Origin: Bacillota bacterium
Lineage (GTDB): Bacteria > Bacillota > Desulfotomaculia > Desulfotomaculales > VENG01
DNA: 45,397 bases
NCBI GenBank assembly: GCA_009711705.1
Contig: VENG01000030.1
Location: 1-45,397, forward strand
Direction: 5' to 3'
The notes beneath the pieces are model-generated. The model saw only the letters and a program-made list of their open reading frames with translations, was not told the DNA's origin and ran no database searches. Shown one piece after another: positions 1 through 9,212 of this stretch. Numbering within the stretch: position 1 is the first letter of the stretch; the number at the start of each line of letters is the position of its first letter. The position numbers and the translations under genes were made by a program.

Positions 1-369
1 AACATAAAACTATGCGGGTCAAGAATGGTTAGTATCCTCCTATCGGTTATTACTCTTTATTCACAATATAGAAACGGGCGGCTAATCATAATTTTTATTT
101 AAGTTGGGTTGGTTACTATGGATAATGCGAAGATACTTAGCTTTACCTCTGTCTGTTTATAAATAGATTTATGGCATACCCTTAACCCTCTGAACCAAAC
201 CGCACGAACCCTCACGCTGGTCTATTCCACTAGGCCACTCTTCTACATCTATTGCCCCACAAGAAGGAAGTAAATAAAGTTATCGTAAGTTGCTCGGTTC
301 TTGTTTTGACTGCAGAACTAAAAATTACTTTTCCCTGAAACCTCACTACCGAAGAACCCATTATATAAT
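1..369. other. AT-rich stretch without a recognisable gene
   Basis: No open frame of useful length, RNA gene or clear hairpin terminator could be seen on either strand. It lies downstream of the broken DUF6155 gene and shares the low GC of the first 3 kb. Confidence 0.5.
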
Positions 370-881
370 TTAATCATGAAAACCCCATCCTATTTCATCC
401 GTATCATCTACAATTGCCTTAAGCCTAGGTTGAAATTCATCAATTAGCTTCCCATCCTTCACCTTGCCCAGCATGTCTGTAATACTGGCATATACACTTT
501 CCACACTGTAGTAAAAATTATCAGTAATGTCACCATATGTATTGGTAAACTCCACACCCATTTCCACATAATAAGTCATTAAATCCAGTATTTTTTTCGT
601 CGTTACAGATACTTTTGAAGTTTGATATTGCTTTTTTGGCTTTAGATAGCCTAAGTTTACCGAAACCCCTGTCGGGAAAAAATTCGTCAGAAACTACTTT
701 TTTATAATGCTCAAGCAATAAGTCAAGAACATCGTTTCCCATTACTTTCGCCGCAATAAAATTTTGCGCTTCCCGGTTAAATTTATATACTCCTGAAATA
801 ATATCAACAAGCTCTTTGTCCGTAAGTGACTTTAGCTGCTTTTTTAACTGAGTAACCGTTAAATTGATTTTTGGTTGACAT
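370..881 (-). pseudogene. DUF6155-family protein, disrupted by two frameshifts
   Basis: A minus-strand gene can be rebuilt from three frames. It starts at ATG 881-879 behind a good GGTAGGGG site and reads MSTK in the first frame. Removing one A from the A5 run at 868-872 joins this to a frame containing TQLKKQLKSLTDKELVDII and FFPDRGFGKLRLSKAKKAI. Removing one A from the A7 run at 591-597 joins that to LMTYYVEMGVEFTNTYGDI and the C-terminal IGWGFHD. The reconstructed product is about 168 residues and resembles the DUF6155 family of unknown function, a family call made from memory of its conserved blocks. Both lesions are single extra As in homopolymers, so either sequencing error or real decay explains them. 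Function is unknown. Confidence 0.65.
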
Positions 882-948
882 ATTCCCCTACCTTCAATGA
901 ATGTTGAAAGTAATCATAGCGTTTAAATAAATTTAAATAAATATATAC

Positions 949-1716
949 TCAGGAGGCTTCTTCTTGGCGGAAATCACTAATTATCTTTTTAGCGCGATTA
1001 TAAATTTCACTTTTAAAAAGAAAGTTTTTACAAAACGCCGAATATTTCTCCTCTTCCATACCCAGCATGTCTATAGCATCTATTGAATTTATTAACTTTG
1101 TTATTCTATTTTTTCTTTTTAAATCAGTATCAGCGCTATCAATTTCTTGTAACCAATTCGACAATTCTTCCTGATAAATTGAAAGATGATATAGCAAGTC
1201 TGCCCGTGCTTTAAACAATCTTGTTGAATTTAGATTACAAACCTTTATCGTTGTTAGTGCGATTTTCAAATTTGGTGGATTGGAAGATGGCACAATGTTT
1301 ATTAAATTAAAATCAAAAAATTCTTCTGGATCTTCTTTAGTTGGATTAACAATAGGCTCCTTTAATGTATCAAAATTAGACTTGGCTTCATTACACTTTC
1401 TGCAAACCGGCAAAAAGTTATCCCATTCAAATGCTAATTTATGATATATTGACTTGGGGGCAAAATGTTCAACCTCTATGTTGCCACCTTCTCCAGGAAT
1501 ACACTCACAAAATGCACACTTATCATAACTACATTGAAACAATAAAATTTTAATTTCATCGTGCCTATAATGATGTAACAATTTTTCCTTTTCGGATTTA
1601 GGAATATCTGAATATGATCCATATTCAGATATTGCTTGCAATAATTCGTTTGTCCATTCTTTTTGTTTGTCTAATAATATTTTGGGAGGTGTCCCTGGTT
1701 TGTTTATTCTTATCAT
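949..1716 (-). CDS. ptuB: HNH endonuclease, PtuB-like (Septu defence)
   Basis: This 255-residue protein has an HNH zinc-finger nuclease core. It shows Cys67-x2-Cys70, then EVEHFAPKS with His84, then WDN at 98-100, and finally Cys105-x2-Cys108-Asn109 with PIVNPTKEDPEE downstream. That arrangement matches the TIGR02646/PtuB-type HNH proteins that pair with an ATPase in Septu systems and some retrons. The expected role is nucleic-acid cleavage in response to phage, acting with the upstream ATPase. ATG 1716 lies 3 nt after the ATPase stop behind GGGGGAA, so the two genes are almost certainly co-transcribed and translationally coupled. The gene is AT-rich compared with the biosynthetic genes in the window, as expected for a transferred defence module. 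No reverse transcriptase is nearby, so it is not retron-linked here. The HNH call is strong; Septu membership rests on gene pairing. Confidence 0.8.
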   Translation of the reverse strand: MIRINKPGTPPKILLDKQKEWTNELLQAISEYGSYSDIPKSEKEKLLHHYRHDEIKILLFQCSYDKCAFCECIPGEGGNIEVEHFAPKSIYHKLAFEWDNFLPVCRKCNEAKSNFDTLKEPIVNPTKEDPEEFFDFNLINIVPSSNPPNLKIALTTIKVCNLNSTRLFKARADLLYHLSIYQEELSNWLQEIDSADTDLKRKNRITKLINSIDAIDMLGMEEEKYSAFCKNFLFKSEIYNRAKKIISDFRQEEAS

Positions 1717-1719
1717 AGA

Positions 1720-2964
1720 CTATTCCCCCAATTCTAAAGCTGCAACTTTTATTTTCAGTACTGAAACAATAGTATCTGATGGATGTACAACATTTTCAAG
1801 TTCTTGAATGGCTTTTTTTAATCCATCTATGTTTTTATTTTCTACTAATTGCATGGCATCTTCAATGAGCAAAGAATACCTTTTGTTTTCCAGACTTTTT
1901 ACACCCATAACTTCTTCAAGAATCTGGTCTGTATTCCAACCAGAATAACTTTTATCAATAGGTTTTACATTAACGATCCCATCGTGTTCTTTTAATATAA
2001 TCAACTCTCCGGTTTTAACACTTGCAATTAAGTGAGGTGAGTGTGTGGTAATTATGAATTGCAAATAAGGGAATATGTTTTCTAATGTTTCACGTATCGT
2101 TAGTTGCCACTCTGGATGCAAATGAACATCCAGTTCATCAATAATAACCGTTCCTGTTGCGGATTTGACAATAATGTCTGGTTCCTCATTAGTGCTCTCT
2201 ACCCAGTCAAAAATACTGAGAATAAGGGATAAAATTGCTTGGAATCCTGCTGACAACTCTTCTAAATAGCATTCCTGGTCATAACACTCGAAAATGGGTT
2301 CCAGATCCTGTCTAATTTCCTTAAATTTAAAGCCACTGTTTTTTGGACCAATTAATTCTAGCCTTTCAACCAGCCAATCCCAGTTTATTTTTAATTGCTT
2401 TGCCCACGGTTTTTCCATTTGGAAGTATCTATTAATTAACCATTGCTTAACCTCTGGCATAGAACCCCCATCAATATTAGATAAACTTTCATTATAAAAT
2501 TGTTTTCGCCTATCTCTTATATTTTTTTCCTTGGCCATGCCATGGATTTCCTTGTATTCTATCCTCCTATATGCTCCTAAAATTAAAGGAGTAAAATTTA
2601 AATTCTTTTGCATTAGTTGGTTAATATTCATTGATTCTCTTCCATCTGAAACCGGCGGTATAGTCCAATTACTGAGTATGGCATGTCTATAATCTTCTCC
2701 ATTTCGTACCCAACCTTTTCCTAATCCAACACGAATTAAGGTATCGTTACAAACGCAATCTATCCACACTGCAGAATTTTCTTTGTGTCTAAACTCCTTA
2801 GCCTTATGTGGTGACAATGCGATTGATAGGCATCTAAGTATAGAAGTCTTCCCACACCCATTAGGACCGACAACAAAATTAAATTTATCATTAAATTCCA
2901 TATCTAGTTGCTTAAACAAACCCATATCAACTACATGTAAGGATTCAATATAATTATTTTTCAT
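1720..2964 (-). CDS. ptuA: AAA/ABC-type ATPase, PtuA-like (Septu defence)
   Basis: This 414-residue cytoplasmic ATPase belongs to the AAA_21/OLD-like ABC ATPase group. Visible motifs are Walker A GPNGCGKT at 33-40, an ABC signature-like LSAG at 237-240, Walker B VIIDELD at 273-279 followed by HLHPEWQ, and an H-loop THSPH at 307-311. Such single-domain ATPases upstream of an HNH nuclease define Septu (PtuA senses and regulates, PtuB cuts). The chosen start is ATG 2964, 7 nt after GGGAGG. An in-frame TTG at 2997 would add 11 residues but has no good ribosome site. The gene is followed after 3 nt by the HNH gene. No toprim domain is present, so it is not a full OLD nuclease. Confidence 0.8.
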   Translation of the reverse strand: MKNNYIESLHVVDMGLFKQLDMEFNDKFNFVVGPNGCGKTSILRCLSIALSPHKAKEFRHKENSAVWIDCVCNDTLIRVGLGKGWVRNGEDYRHAILSNWTIPPVSDGRESMNINQLMQKNLNFTPLILGAYRRIEYKEIHGMAKEKNIRDRRKQFYNESLSNIDGGSMPEVKQWLINRYFQMEKPWAKQLKINWDWLVERLELIGPKNSGFKFKEIRQDLEPIFECYDQECYLEELSAGFQAILSLILSIFDWVESTNEEPDIIVKSATGTVIIDELDVHLHPEWQLTIRETLENIFPYLQFIITTHSPHLIASVKTGELIILKEHDGIVNVKPIDKSYSGWNTDQILEEVMGVKSLENKRYSLLIEDAMQLVENKNIDGLKKAIQELENVVHPSDTIVSVLKIKVAALELGE

Positions 2965-2997
2965 TACAACCTCCCAACAACCTCCCAAATATGACAA

Positions 2998-3580
2998 TTT
3001 AAATCTACCACATGTTTTAATTTATAATTACCACCCCCCCCGTTCATAGACAACTTATCGGTTATGGAAATGCTAAGCAGATTTTGTGATTCGCTACGTA
3101 TAGTCTATATTACGCATAAAATCCTACGCCCATATAAATATTGATTCCAACTTCCAGTTATAGACAAAATAAGAATGTTAGAAATTAATTAGACAAAACC
3201 AGTCAATCTACAATGTCTTATGAAATTTTCCCATCTTCTTCCCCGATAGTTAATTAGTACTTTCTAGCAGACATGTCACTACTAGCAAATTGGAGGACGT
3301 AGCCTCCATGTATGTTTTTAAAAACCAGGAAATCATAAGCGATCTTATTTATATTGTCTATTTCTGATCCTACCTTAATCTTTACTTTTCCAGTTTTTTG
3401 TGTTATAGTCGAAAATTCCTCAACGGAACATAAATCACCTTGCCGAATAATAGGAATTTATGTCGATTAATCAAAATCCTTGTTTCAAGATCTTACCATA
3501 ACAGAAAATTGGTACAGCAACAATTAGGAAATGAGCATCTACTTGTACACTATTAAACGATATAATAATCCTAAAAAGTT
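2998..3580. other. Intergenic spacer without a recognisable gene
   Basis: About 580 bp of AT-rich DNA between the ATPase gene and the glmS terminator. No frame above about 60 codons, no tRNA and no reverse transcriptase remnant was seen. It probably marks the junction between the acquired defence segment and the core biosynthetic genes. Confidence 0.4.
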
Positions 3581-3625
3581 AAAAACTTCCTCCATAGGCC
3601 TATAGCCATATGAAGGAAGTTTTTA
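3576..3625 (-). terminator. Intrinsic terminator of glmS
   Basis: AAAAACTTCC at 3581-3590 pairs with GGAAGTTTTT at 3615-3624, with a self-complementary TATAGGCCTATA in the loop region. On the minus strand the stem is followed by AACTTTTT. It sits about 70 nt after the glmS stop and is nearly symmetric, so it may work in both directions. Confidence 0.75.
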
Positions 3626-3694
3626 ATCAGACTTTATTTTAAATTATCAATCTTTATTACAACACCACAACATAATTACCAAACAACCAACCAC

Positions 3695-5530
3695 CTACTC
3701 CACGGTCACGCTCTTGGCCAAATTCCTGGGCTGATCCACCTCACAGCCTCTTTCCACAGCCATGTAATAGGCCAAAAGCTGCTGGGGAACTACTGCCAGC
3801 ACCGGGGCGAGTAGTGAGTGGGTTTGCGGTAGGTACGCTACCTGGTCAACTACTTGTTCCAAACCGGTGTATCCTTCCGGGGCCAGGGCCAGTACGGTGG
3901 CATCCCTTGCTTTTACTTCTTTAATGTTGCTTATCATTTTTTCGATGATATCCTGCTGGGTAGCCAGGGCAATCACCGGCACTCCTTCTACAATGAGGGC
4001 CAGGGTGCCGTGCTTGAGCTCTCCGGCGGCATAGGCTTCGGCGTGGATATAGGAGATTTCTTTGAGCTTTAAGGCGCCTTCCAGGGCCACTGCATGGTCT
4101 AATCCCCGGCCGATAAAGAAGGAGCTCTGGCAGCCGCAATAGCGGGCGGCAAAATCTTTGATAATGTTGCCGTTTTTGAGTATGGTCTCAATCTTGTCCG
4201 GTAAATCCCGCAGGCCGCAGAGTAACTCTTTAGCTTCTTCGGCATTCTGGGTGCCGCGTTTTTCAGCCATATACAGCCCCAGCAGGTACATGGCCATCAG
4301 CTGGGTGGTGTAAGCCTTGGTGGAAGCCACGGCTATTTCCGGCCCGGCCCAGGTGTATAATACATCATCGGCCTCCCGGGCAATGGAGCTGTCCACCACG
4401 TTGGTTACGGCCAGGGTCCAGGCGCCGTTTCTTTTGGCTTCCCGCATGGCGGCCAGCGTGTCGGCGGTTTCACCGCTCTGGCTGATTACCACCACCAGGG
4501 TTTTATTGTCCATGATGGGATTGCGGTAGCGCAGTTCGGAAGCGATATCCACTTCTACCGGGACCCGTGCCATTCTTTCCATTACATGCTTACCCACCAA
4601 ACCGGCATGATACGCCGTACCGCAAGCGGTGATATATATCTTGTTGATGTTCTTTAGCTTTTCTTCATCCAGTGTAATTTCTTTTAATATTACTTTGCCT
4701 TCTTCCGGGTTAATGCGGCCGGCCAATGTATCACGCAGAGCACGGGGCTGTTCGTGTATTTCTTTGAGCATAAAGTGTTCATAGCCGTTTTTTTCTGCCT
4801 GCTCGGCTTCCCAGTTCACTTCAAATACCTTCTTTTCTACCGCATCTCCGGAACAGTTAAACACTTTGACTTCAGTCGAGGTAAGATCTACAACTTCCCC
4901 ATCCTCCAAGATATAGGTACGGCGGGTATGCTTAAGCAGCGCGGGAATATCCGACGCCAGGAAGTTTTCACCGTCTCCCAGCCCCACTACCAGGGGGCTG
5001 TCGTGGCGAGCGGCTACCAAGCGCCCGGGCTCATTAAGACAAAGGACTACCATGGCATAGGATCCTTGTAACTTGGTAATTGCCTTGCGTACAGCTTCCA
5101 GCAGGTCACCTGCGTATAGTTCTTCTATTAAATGAGGCAGTACTTCGGTATCTGTTTCGGAATTAAATACATGCCCCCTGGAAATAAGCCAATCCCTGAG
5201 AGCCATATAGTTTTCTATAATGCCGTTATGGACCACGGCGAACTTGCCGGTGCAATCAGTATGGGGATGAGCGTTTACATCGTTGGGGCGCCCGTGGGTA
5301 GCCCAGCGTGTATGCCCGATACCGCAAACAGCGTTAAGGCAAAAATCATTGCTAGAGGTTTTTAAACCTGCCAGTTTACCCTTTTGCTTTTTTACCTGTA
5401 TCATGGAATCATTTCCATCCAGTACTGCCACGCCGGCAGAATCATAACCGCGATATTCCAGCCTGGCCAGCCCCTCCAGCAGAATGGGGACGGCCTGCTG
5501 ATAACCTAAATAACCAACTATTCCGCACAT
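3695..5530 (-). CDS. glmS: Glutamine-fructose-6-phosphate aminotransferase
   Basis: GlmS makes glucosamine-6-phosphate from fructose-6-phosphate and glutamine, the first committed step to UDP-GlcNAc for peptidoglycan. The 611-residue product starts MCGIVGYLG, giving the catalytic N-terminal Cys after Met removal. An N-terminal class II glutaminase domain (GHTRWATHG, NGIIENY) precedes two SIS isomerase domains (CGTAYHAG, SQSGETADT, and the C-terminal LAKSVTVE). ATG 5530 is chosen because it follows GGAGG by 9 nt and exposes Cys2; a longer frame to 5605 would read through a hairpin and the end of the ribozyme leader. The gene lies downstream of glmM and is preceded by a glmS ribozyme, so expression should fall when glucosamine-6-phosphate accumulates. 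Confidence 0.97.
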   Translation of the reverse strand: MCGIVGYLGYQQAVPILLEGLARLEYRGYDSAGVAVLDGNDSMIQVKKQKGKLAGLKTSSNDFCLNAVCGIGHTRWATHGRPNDVNAHPHTDCTGKFAVVHNGIIENYMALRDWLISRGHVFNSETDTEVLPHLIEELYAGDLLEAVRKAITKLQGSYAMVVLCLNEPGRLVAARHDSPLVVGLGDGENFLASDIPALLKHTRRTYILEDGEVVDLTSTEVKVFNCSGDAVEKKVFEVNWEAEQAEKNGYEHFMLKEIHEQPRALRDTLAGRINPEEGKVILKEITLDEEKLKNINKIYITACGTAYHAGLVGKHVMERMARVPVEVDIASELRYRNPIMDNKTLVVVISQSGETADTLAAMREAKRNGAWTLAVTNVVDSSIAREADDVLYTWAGPEIAVASTKAYTTQLMAMYLLGLYMAEKRGTQNAEEAKELLCGLRDLPDKIETILKNGNIIKDFAARYCGCQSSFFIGRGLDHAVALEGALKLKEISYIHAEAYAAGELKHGTLALIVEGVPVIALATQQDIIEKMISNIKEVKARDATVLALAPEGYTGLEQVVDQVAYLPQTHSLLAPVLAVVPQQLLAYYMAVERGCEVDQPRNLAKSVTVE

Positions 5531-5565
5531 ATATAAAAACCTCCGGTTGATAGACTTTGGTTTGG

Positions 5566-5602
5566 GAAAAAAATTATGCCGGGGCACAGCAAGCCCACGG
5601 CA
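5566..5602 (-). terminator. Terminator-like hairpin between glmS ribozyme and glmS
   Basis: Read on the minus strand, TGCCGTGGGC pairs with GCCCCGGCA (one bulged T) around a short loop, followed by TAATTTTTTT. It lies between the ribozyme core and the glmS ribosome site. It has the form of an intrinsic terminator, although none is needed for ribozyme control. Confidence 0.55.
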
Positions 5603-5607
5603 CACGT

Positions 5608-5792
5608 ATTCTTTATTCGCACTATGCCTTGCAAGCCACCCGGCACCTTTTGTCCCGCTGGTTACCCACCGGTTTTGAAGTACCTTTAACGGTCGTGGTC
5701 CGACCGGGGAGCATCCGCCGAAAAATTCGATAAAACTCCCTCCTCGTCACCCGGCACTCAATTGTACCGGATCTGGCGCTTGGATTTTAGTT
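5608..5792 (-). ncRNA. glmS self-cleaving ribozyme riboswitch
   Basis: The minus strand carries the hallmark core. AGCGCCAGAT starts at 5780, followed by GACGAGG, GGGAGTTTTATCGAATT, and TTTCGGCGGATGCTCCCCGG. The P3/P4 domains follow, with ACCGTTAAAGGTACTTC, GGTGGGTAACCAGC and GGTGCCGGGTGGCTTGCAAG. These blocks match the glmS ribozyme consensus. It uses glucosamine-6-phosphate as a cofactor to cleave its own mRNA. By family knowledge, cleavage falls just before the G at 5779, between A5780 and G5779. It lies directly upstream of glmS. The outer boundaries are approximate. Confidence 0.95.
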
Positions 5793-5861
5793 GTATGCGT
5801 CCTTTAAGACCCTAAATAGTTAACCACCTCCTTTGGTGAGCTAATTATGGCGGGCTAATTC

Positions 5862-7202
5862 CTATTCAGAACCTACCCTTTTTGCCACCTGTACCAGTTC
5901 ATCCACCACTGAGCGCAATTGATCCATGTCTCTTCCTTCAGCCATCACACGCACCAGAGACTCTGTACCTGATGGGCGCACCAGTATTCGACCCTGTCCC
6001 TGCATTTTCTCTTCCATTTTGCTTATCGCTTCCGCGAGCACGGGACTTTGCATTACCTTTTCTTTGTCTTCGACGCGAACATTTTCCAGCAGCTGAGGCA
6101 GTCTTTCCATCTGGGCAGCCAGTTCCGCCAGGGAGCGGCCACTCTCTTTAACTACCTTTAAGAGGTAAAGGGCTGTTAATATGCCGTCACCGGTGGTGCC
6201 GTGCTCCAGGAATATAATATGACCTGATTGTTCTCCACCAAAACAGGCACCGGTACGCACGAGCTCTTCCAGCACGTAGCGGTCTCCTACTTTCGTTTCT
6301 ACAATCTTGATGCCGGATTCTTGCATGGCCAGGCGAAGCCCCATATTACTCATTACAGTTACCACCAGCATGTCTTCCTTAAGCTTACCCTCAGCTTGCA
6401 GATGCCGGGCGCAGGCAACCATAATACGGTCCCCGTCCACCAACTGTCCGTTTTGGTCCACGGCAATAACGCGGTCAGCATCCCCGTCATGTGCCAGCCC
6501 TAGATGAGCACCGTGCTCCAGAACTACTTTTTGCAGGGCCTCAGGATGAGTTGACCCGCACCCTTTGTTAATGTTTATTCCGTCAGGGCTGCTGAATATA
6601 GATACCACTTCAGCCCCCAGTTCACTGAGCACACGGGGGGCCACCTCATAAGCCGCGCCGTTGGCACAGTCCACCACTACTTTCATGCCGCTCAAGTCTG
6701 TAGCGACCGCCTGTCGCAGGAATTCTACATACCTATCAGCGGCATCCTGCACTATTTCCACACGTCCCACGTCCTCACCAGTGGGAGAGGGAAGATTATC
6801 ACAGCCTTGCACAACTAATGCTTCTATTTTGCTTTCCAATTCATCAGATAACTTATAGCCACTGGGCCCAAAAAATTTGATCCCGTTATCCTCTACCGGG
6901 TTATGCGAGGCAGAAATAACCACGCCACCGGCAGCATCCAAAGCCCTGGTCAGGTAAGCAACGGCAGGAGTAGGCATAATACCCACTTTTAAAACATTCA
7001 CACCGGCAGAGCATATACCTGCAATCAACGCCCCCTCGAGCATTGCACCGGAAATACGTGTATCCATGCCCACAACCAGGTAGTTTTTGCCGCTTCTTTT
7101 GCTTAGAAAAGACGCTCCGGCCTTTCCTAATTGGAGGGCTGTTTCGGGTGTGAGGGTTTTATTGGCTACGCCGCGCACTCCGTCTGTGCCGAAAAGTGCC
7201 AT
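5862..7202 (-). CDS. glmM: Phosphoglucosamine mutase
   Basis: GlmM interconverts glucosamine-6-phosphate and glucosamine-1-phosphate, the step after GlmS. The 446-residue protein has the N-terminal FGTDGVRG, the active-site loop ISASHNP with phosphoserine Ser99, the metal loop DGDADR, a sugar-binding GGEQSGH segment and the C-terminal phosphate-binding RPSGTE. ATG 7202 follows AGGAGG with ideal spacing. It sits between cdaR and glmS. In Gram-positive bacteria, GlmM binds the diadenylate cyclase CdaA and inhibits it, which fits the gene order. A promoter at 7253-7282 should serve glmM and possibly glmS. Confidence 0.97.
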   Translation of the reverse strand: MALFGTDGVRGVANKTLTPETALQLGKAGASFLSKRSGKNYLVVGMDTRISGAMLEGALIAGICSAGVNVLKVGIMPTPAVAYLTRALDAAGGVVISASHNPVEDNGIKFFGPSGYKLSDELESKIEALVVQGCDNLPSPTGEDVGRVEIVQDAADRYVEFLRQAVATDLSGMKVVVDCANGAAYEVAPRVLSELGAEVVSIFSSPDGININKGCGSTHPEALQKVVLEHGAHLGLAHDGDADRVIAVDQNGQLVDGDRIMVACARHLQAEGKLKEDMLVVTVMSNMGLRLAMQESGIKIVETKVGDRYVLEELVRTGACFGGEQSGHIIFLEHGTTGDGILTALYLLKVVKESGRSLAELAAQMERLPQLLENVRVEDKEKVMQSPVLAEAISKMEEKMQGQGRILVRPSGTESLVRVMAEGRDMDQLRSVVDELVQVAKRVGSE

Positions 7203-7252
7203 AGGAATCCTCCTGTGTCAAAAATCGCTCTATTATTACACAAACACTTTCA

Positions 7253-7282
7253 ATTATACCTCTGTTCGTAACCAGACGTCAA
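7253..7282 (-). promoter_or_regulatory. Sigma-A-type promoter for glmM
   Basis: On the minus strand TTGACG (7282-7277), an 18-bp spacer and TATAAT (7258-7253) lie about 50 bp upstream of the glmM start, in the gap between cdaR and glmM. Confidence 0.7.
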
Positions 7283-7375
7283 TTTGAAACATTCTCCGCC
7301 AATAGTAACGCCGGTAATCATCATTCTATGCCAGCGGGTCATGTAAGGTTAATACAATGAGCAATGAAAAAAATG

Positions 7376-8335
7376 TTACTCCCCTGATACCGGCGCGGAT
7401 TCAACCGCCCCGTTATTTTCACCCGGTACTGTATCCGGCACAATTTCTACCGTCACGTCCACTTCCTGCGGCTCCACCAAGGCACCCTGCGGATTTATAA
7501 TCTTTACTTTTTTTGTCACATCCGCTGCTGCCCCGGCAATGTCCACGGGAGCGGTTGTGACATTTTCTAGACGGTCCAAAAGGTCTTGGCCCCCAGTCAC
7601 TTTGACCAGATCAGGACTGGCACTTACACTCTCCACGCGGAAACCGGCATCGGGACTTCCCTGCACTCTGGCCTTCACTCCCACTGTACCCGAAGGCAGG
7701 GACTCTACCGGTATGGTTACCTTTACTGTGTCCGGATGCAGTTTCACACCTTCAACTCCGGTACTCACCGGGCGCACCTGCACAATTCCTGTAGGTGTAC
7801 CCCTTATGTCCACTGTCACTGCCACCCTTTCTATCTCTTGTAATACCTGACTGGGCCCGCGGGCCTCTACCACCGGGGGAGTAACTACCGGTTCCAAACG
7901 TTGATACCCCTGGGCAGGTGACCCCAAAATATTTACCGTTACCGGTACTGCTTTCTGTATTATCCTATCCAGAGACAATGTGACCCTTTGCGGACTGACC
8001 CGAACTACTTCCACCCCTGTAGGTCCGGTAACTCGTACCGGAAAACTATGTGTTCCCTTTTCAGCTCCCGCCAGGTTAACCCGAGCCTCAAATTCACCGG
8101 CATCTACGAGGGCCAACCGCCCCTTAGAGCTTTTATAATAAACCGTTACTGAAGAAGGTATCTCCTGAGTAACCATTCCGGCAGGGAGCCCCTGCCGCTG
8201 AAGATCAATCCGGGCGGCACGTTCCAAAATGGGGTTTCTTTGATGGGTAACATAAACCCACAGTACTATCGCCAGAAATAAAGCCAGCAAGCGAAAGGCA
8301 GTGGATTCCCGCCATTTAAAAGTCAACTTTTTCAC
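7376..8335 (-). CDS. cdaR: YbbR-domain regulator of diadenylate cyclase
   Basis: CdaR is the extracytoplasmic partner that modulates CdaA activity. The 319-residue protein has a short cytoplasmic start, one membrane helix (FRLLALFLAIVLWVYVT, about residues 14-31), then repeated YbbR domains rich in beta strands. Examples are VTVYYKS, VRVTGPTGVEVVRVSPQRV and VKVTGGQDLLDRLENV. The tail is acidic and low in complexity. The start ATG overlaps the cdaA stop by 4 nt (ATGA), so translation is coupled. The gene order cdaA-cdaR-glmM is conserved in Firmicutes and supports the call. Confidence 0.93.
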   Translation of the reverse strand: MKKLTFKWRESTAFRLLALFLAIVLWVYVTHQRNPILERAARIDLQRQGLPAGMVTQEIPSSVTVYYKSSKGRLALVDAGEFEARVNLAGAEKGTHSFPVRVTGPTGVEVVRVSPQRVTLSLDRIIQKAVPVTVNILGSPAQGYQRLEPVVTPPVVEARGPSQVLQEIERVAVTVDIRGTPTGIVQVRPVSTGVEGVKLHPDTVKVTIPVESLPSGTVGVKARVQGSPDAGFRVESVSASPDLVKVTGGQDLLDRLENVTTAPVDIAGAAADVTKKVKIINPQGALVEPQEVDVTVEIVPDTVPGENNGAVESAPVSGE

Positions 8336-9159
8336 CTCCGGTGCAGGAAAGAAGGAAAATTATTGCCGGTCTTGGGCTGTAGCGACAGAGAAAGTCTTTC
8401 TCGCAGCATATCTTCAGTAAGCCCCCTGGTTAAAATCCCCTCTATGGCCAGGGATGTTAATCCAGTTTCTTCCGACACAATCACCGCCAGGGCATCTGAC
8501 TGCTCCGTAATTCCCACCGCCGCCCGGTGCCTGGTTCCCAGGCTGCGGGCCAACCGCGAACTGCTGGAAAGCGGCAAAACACAGCCTGCCGCAGCTAGGC
8601 GATCTCCGCGTATGATGGCCGCACCGTCATGGAGTGGGGTTTTTTCGACAAAAATATTGGTAAGTAATTCGGCGGACAGTATAGCATCTATTTGCACTCC
8701 GGCATCTATATATTCCTCTAACCCGGTGTTCCTTTCCAAAACAATAAGCGCCCCGGTTCTGGTTTGGGCCAATTCCTGCACGGATTTTACCACTTCGTCG
8801 ATTACATCGGTCCGATCGTCTTCAGCCATCAGCGTAAGGGGGCGGGCCAGGAATCTACCTCCCCCTATTTTTTCCAGCGCCCTACGCAGCTCGGGCTGGA
8901 AAACTATGGGCAGAGCCACCACCAGTGCTGTCATAGTTTGCCGCAATAACCAATGCACCGTCTCCAGCCCCAGCCAGTCGCTTACCGCAGTGGCTACAAG
9001 CAGCACCACCAGCCCTTTTAAAAGCTGTACCGCCCTGGTACCTTTTATCAACATAATCAGCCTGTACAATACAAAGGCCACAATAATAATGTCAAATACA
9101 CTGATGATAATATTTAACGGAGAAAAATTATATAAATTTAAATACTTTAAAAAGTCCAA
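8332..9159 (-). CDS. cdaA: Diadenylate cyclase (c-di-AMP synthase)
   Basis: CdaA condenses two ATP into cyclic di-AMP, the essential second messenger for potassium and osmotic homeostasis. The 275-residue membrane protein begins with three hydrophobic segments (about residues 17-38, 47-62 and 75-88) and ends with a DAC domain. That domain carries the catalytic DGA motif at 178-180 and the RHR motif at 210-212 (GTRHRAAVGITEQSDA). The start is TTG 9159, the only candidate giving the normal N-terminus; its ribosome site (GGGTGG) is modest. A sigma-A promoter lies at 9213-9241. It is the first gene of the cda-glm cluster. Confidence 0.95.
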   Translation of the reverse strand: MDFLKYLNLYNFSPLNIIISVFDIIIVAFVLYRLIMLIKGTRAVQLLKGLVVLLVATAVSDWLGLETVHWLLRQTMTALVVALPIVFQPELRRALEKIGGGRFLARPLTLMAEDDRTDVIDEVVKSVQELAQTRTGALIVLERNTGLEEYIDAGVQIDAILSAELLTNIFVEKTPLHDGAAIIRGDRLAAAGCVLPLSSSSRLARSLGTRHRAAVGITEQSDALAVIVSEETGLTSLAIEGILTRGLTEDMLRERLSLSLQPKTGNNFPSFLHRR

Positions 9160-9212
9160 TACACCACCACCCGGAAACCTAATTCCATCTAAACAAACTC
9201 GTCTCCTTACTC

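Noticed and set aside
580..600. Programmed ribosomal frameshift in the DUF6155 gene
   Set aside because: Two separate A-run shifts in one short gene, without a recognisable slippery-site context or stimulator, fit error or decay better.
949..3580. Retron with ATPase and HNH effectors
   Set aside because: No reverse transcriptase or msr/msd-like structure was found next to the pair.
5531..5605. N-terminal extension of glmS (25 codons)
   Set aside because: It would run through a hairpin beside the ribozyme, and a strong ribosome site precedes ATG 5530, which gives the required N-terminal Cys.
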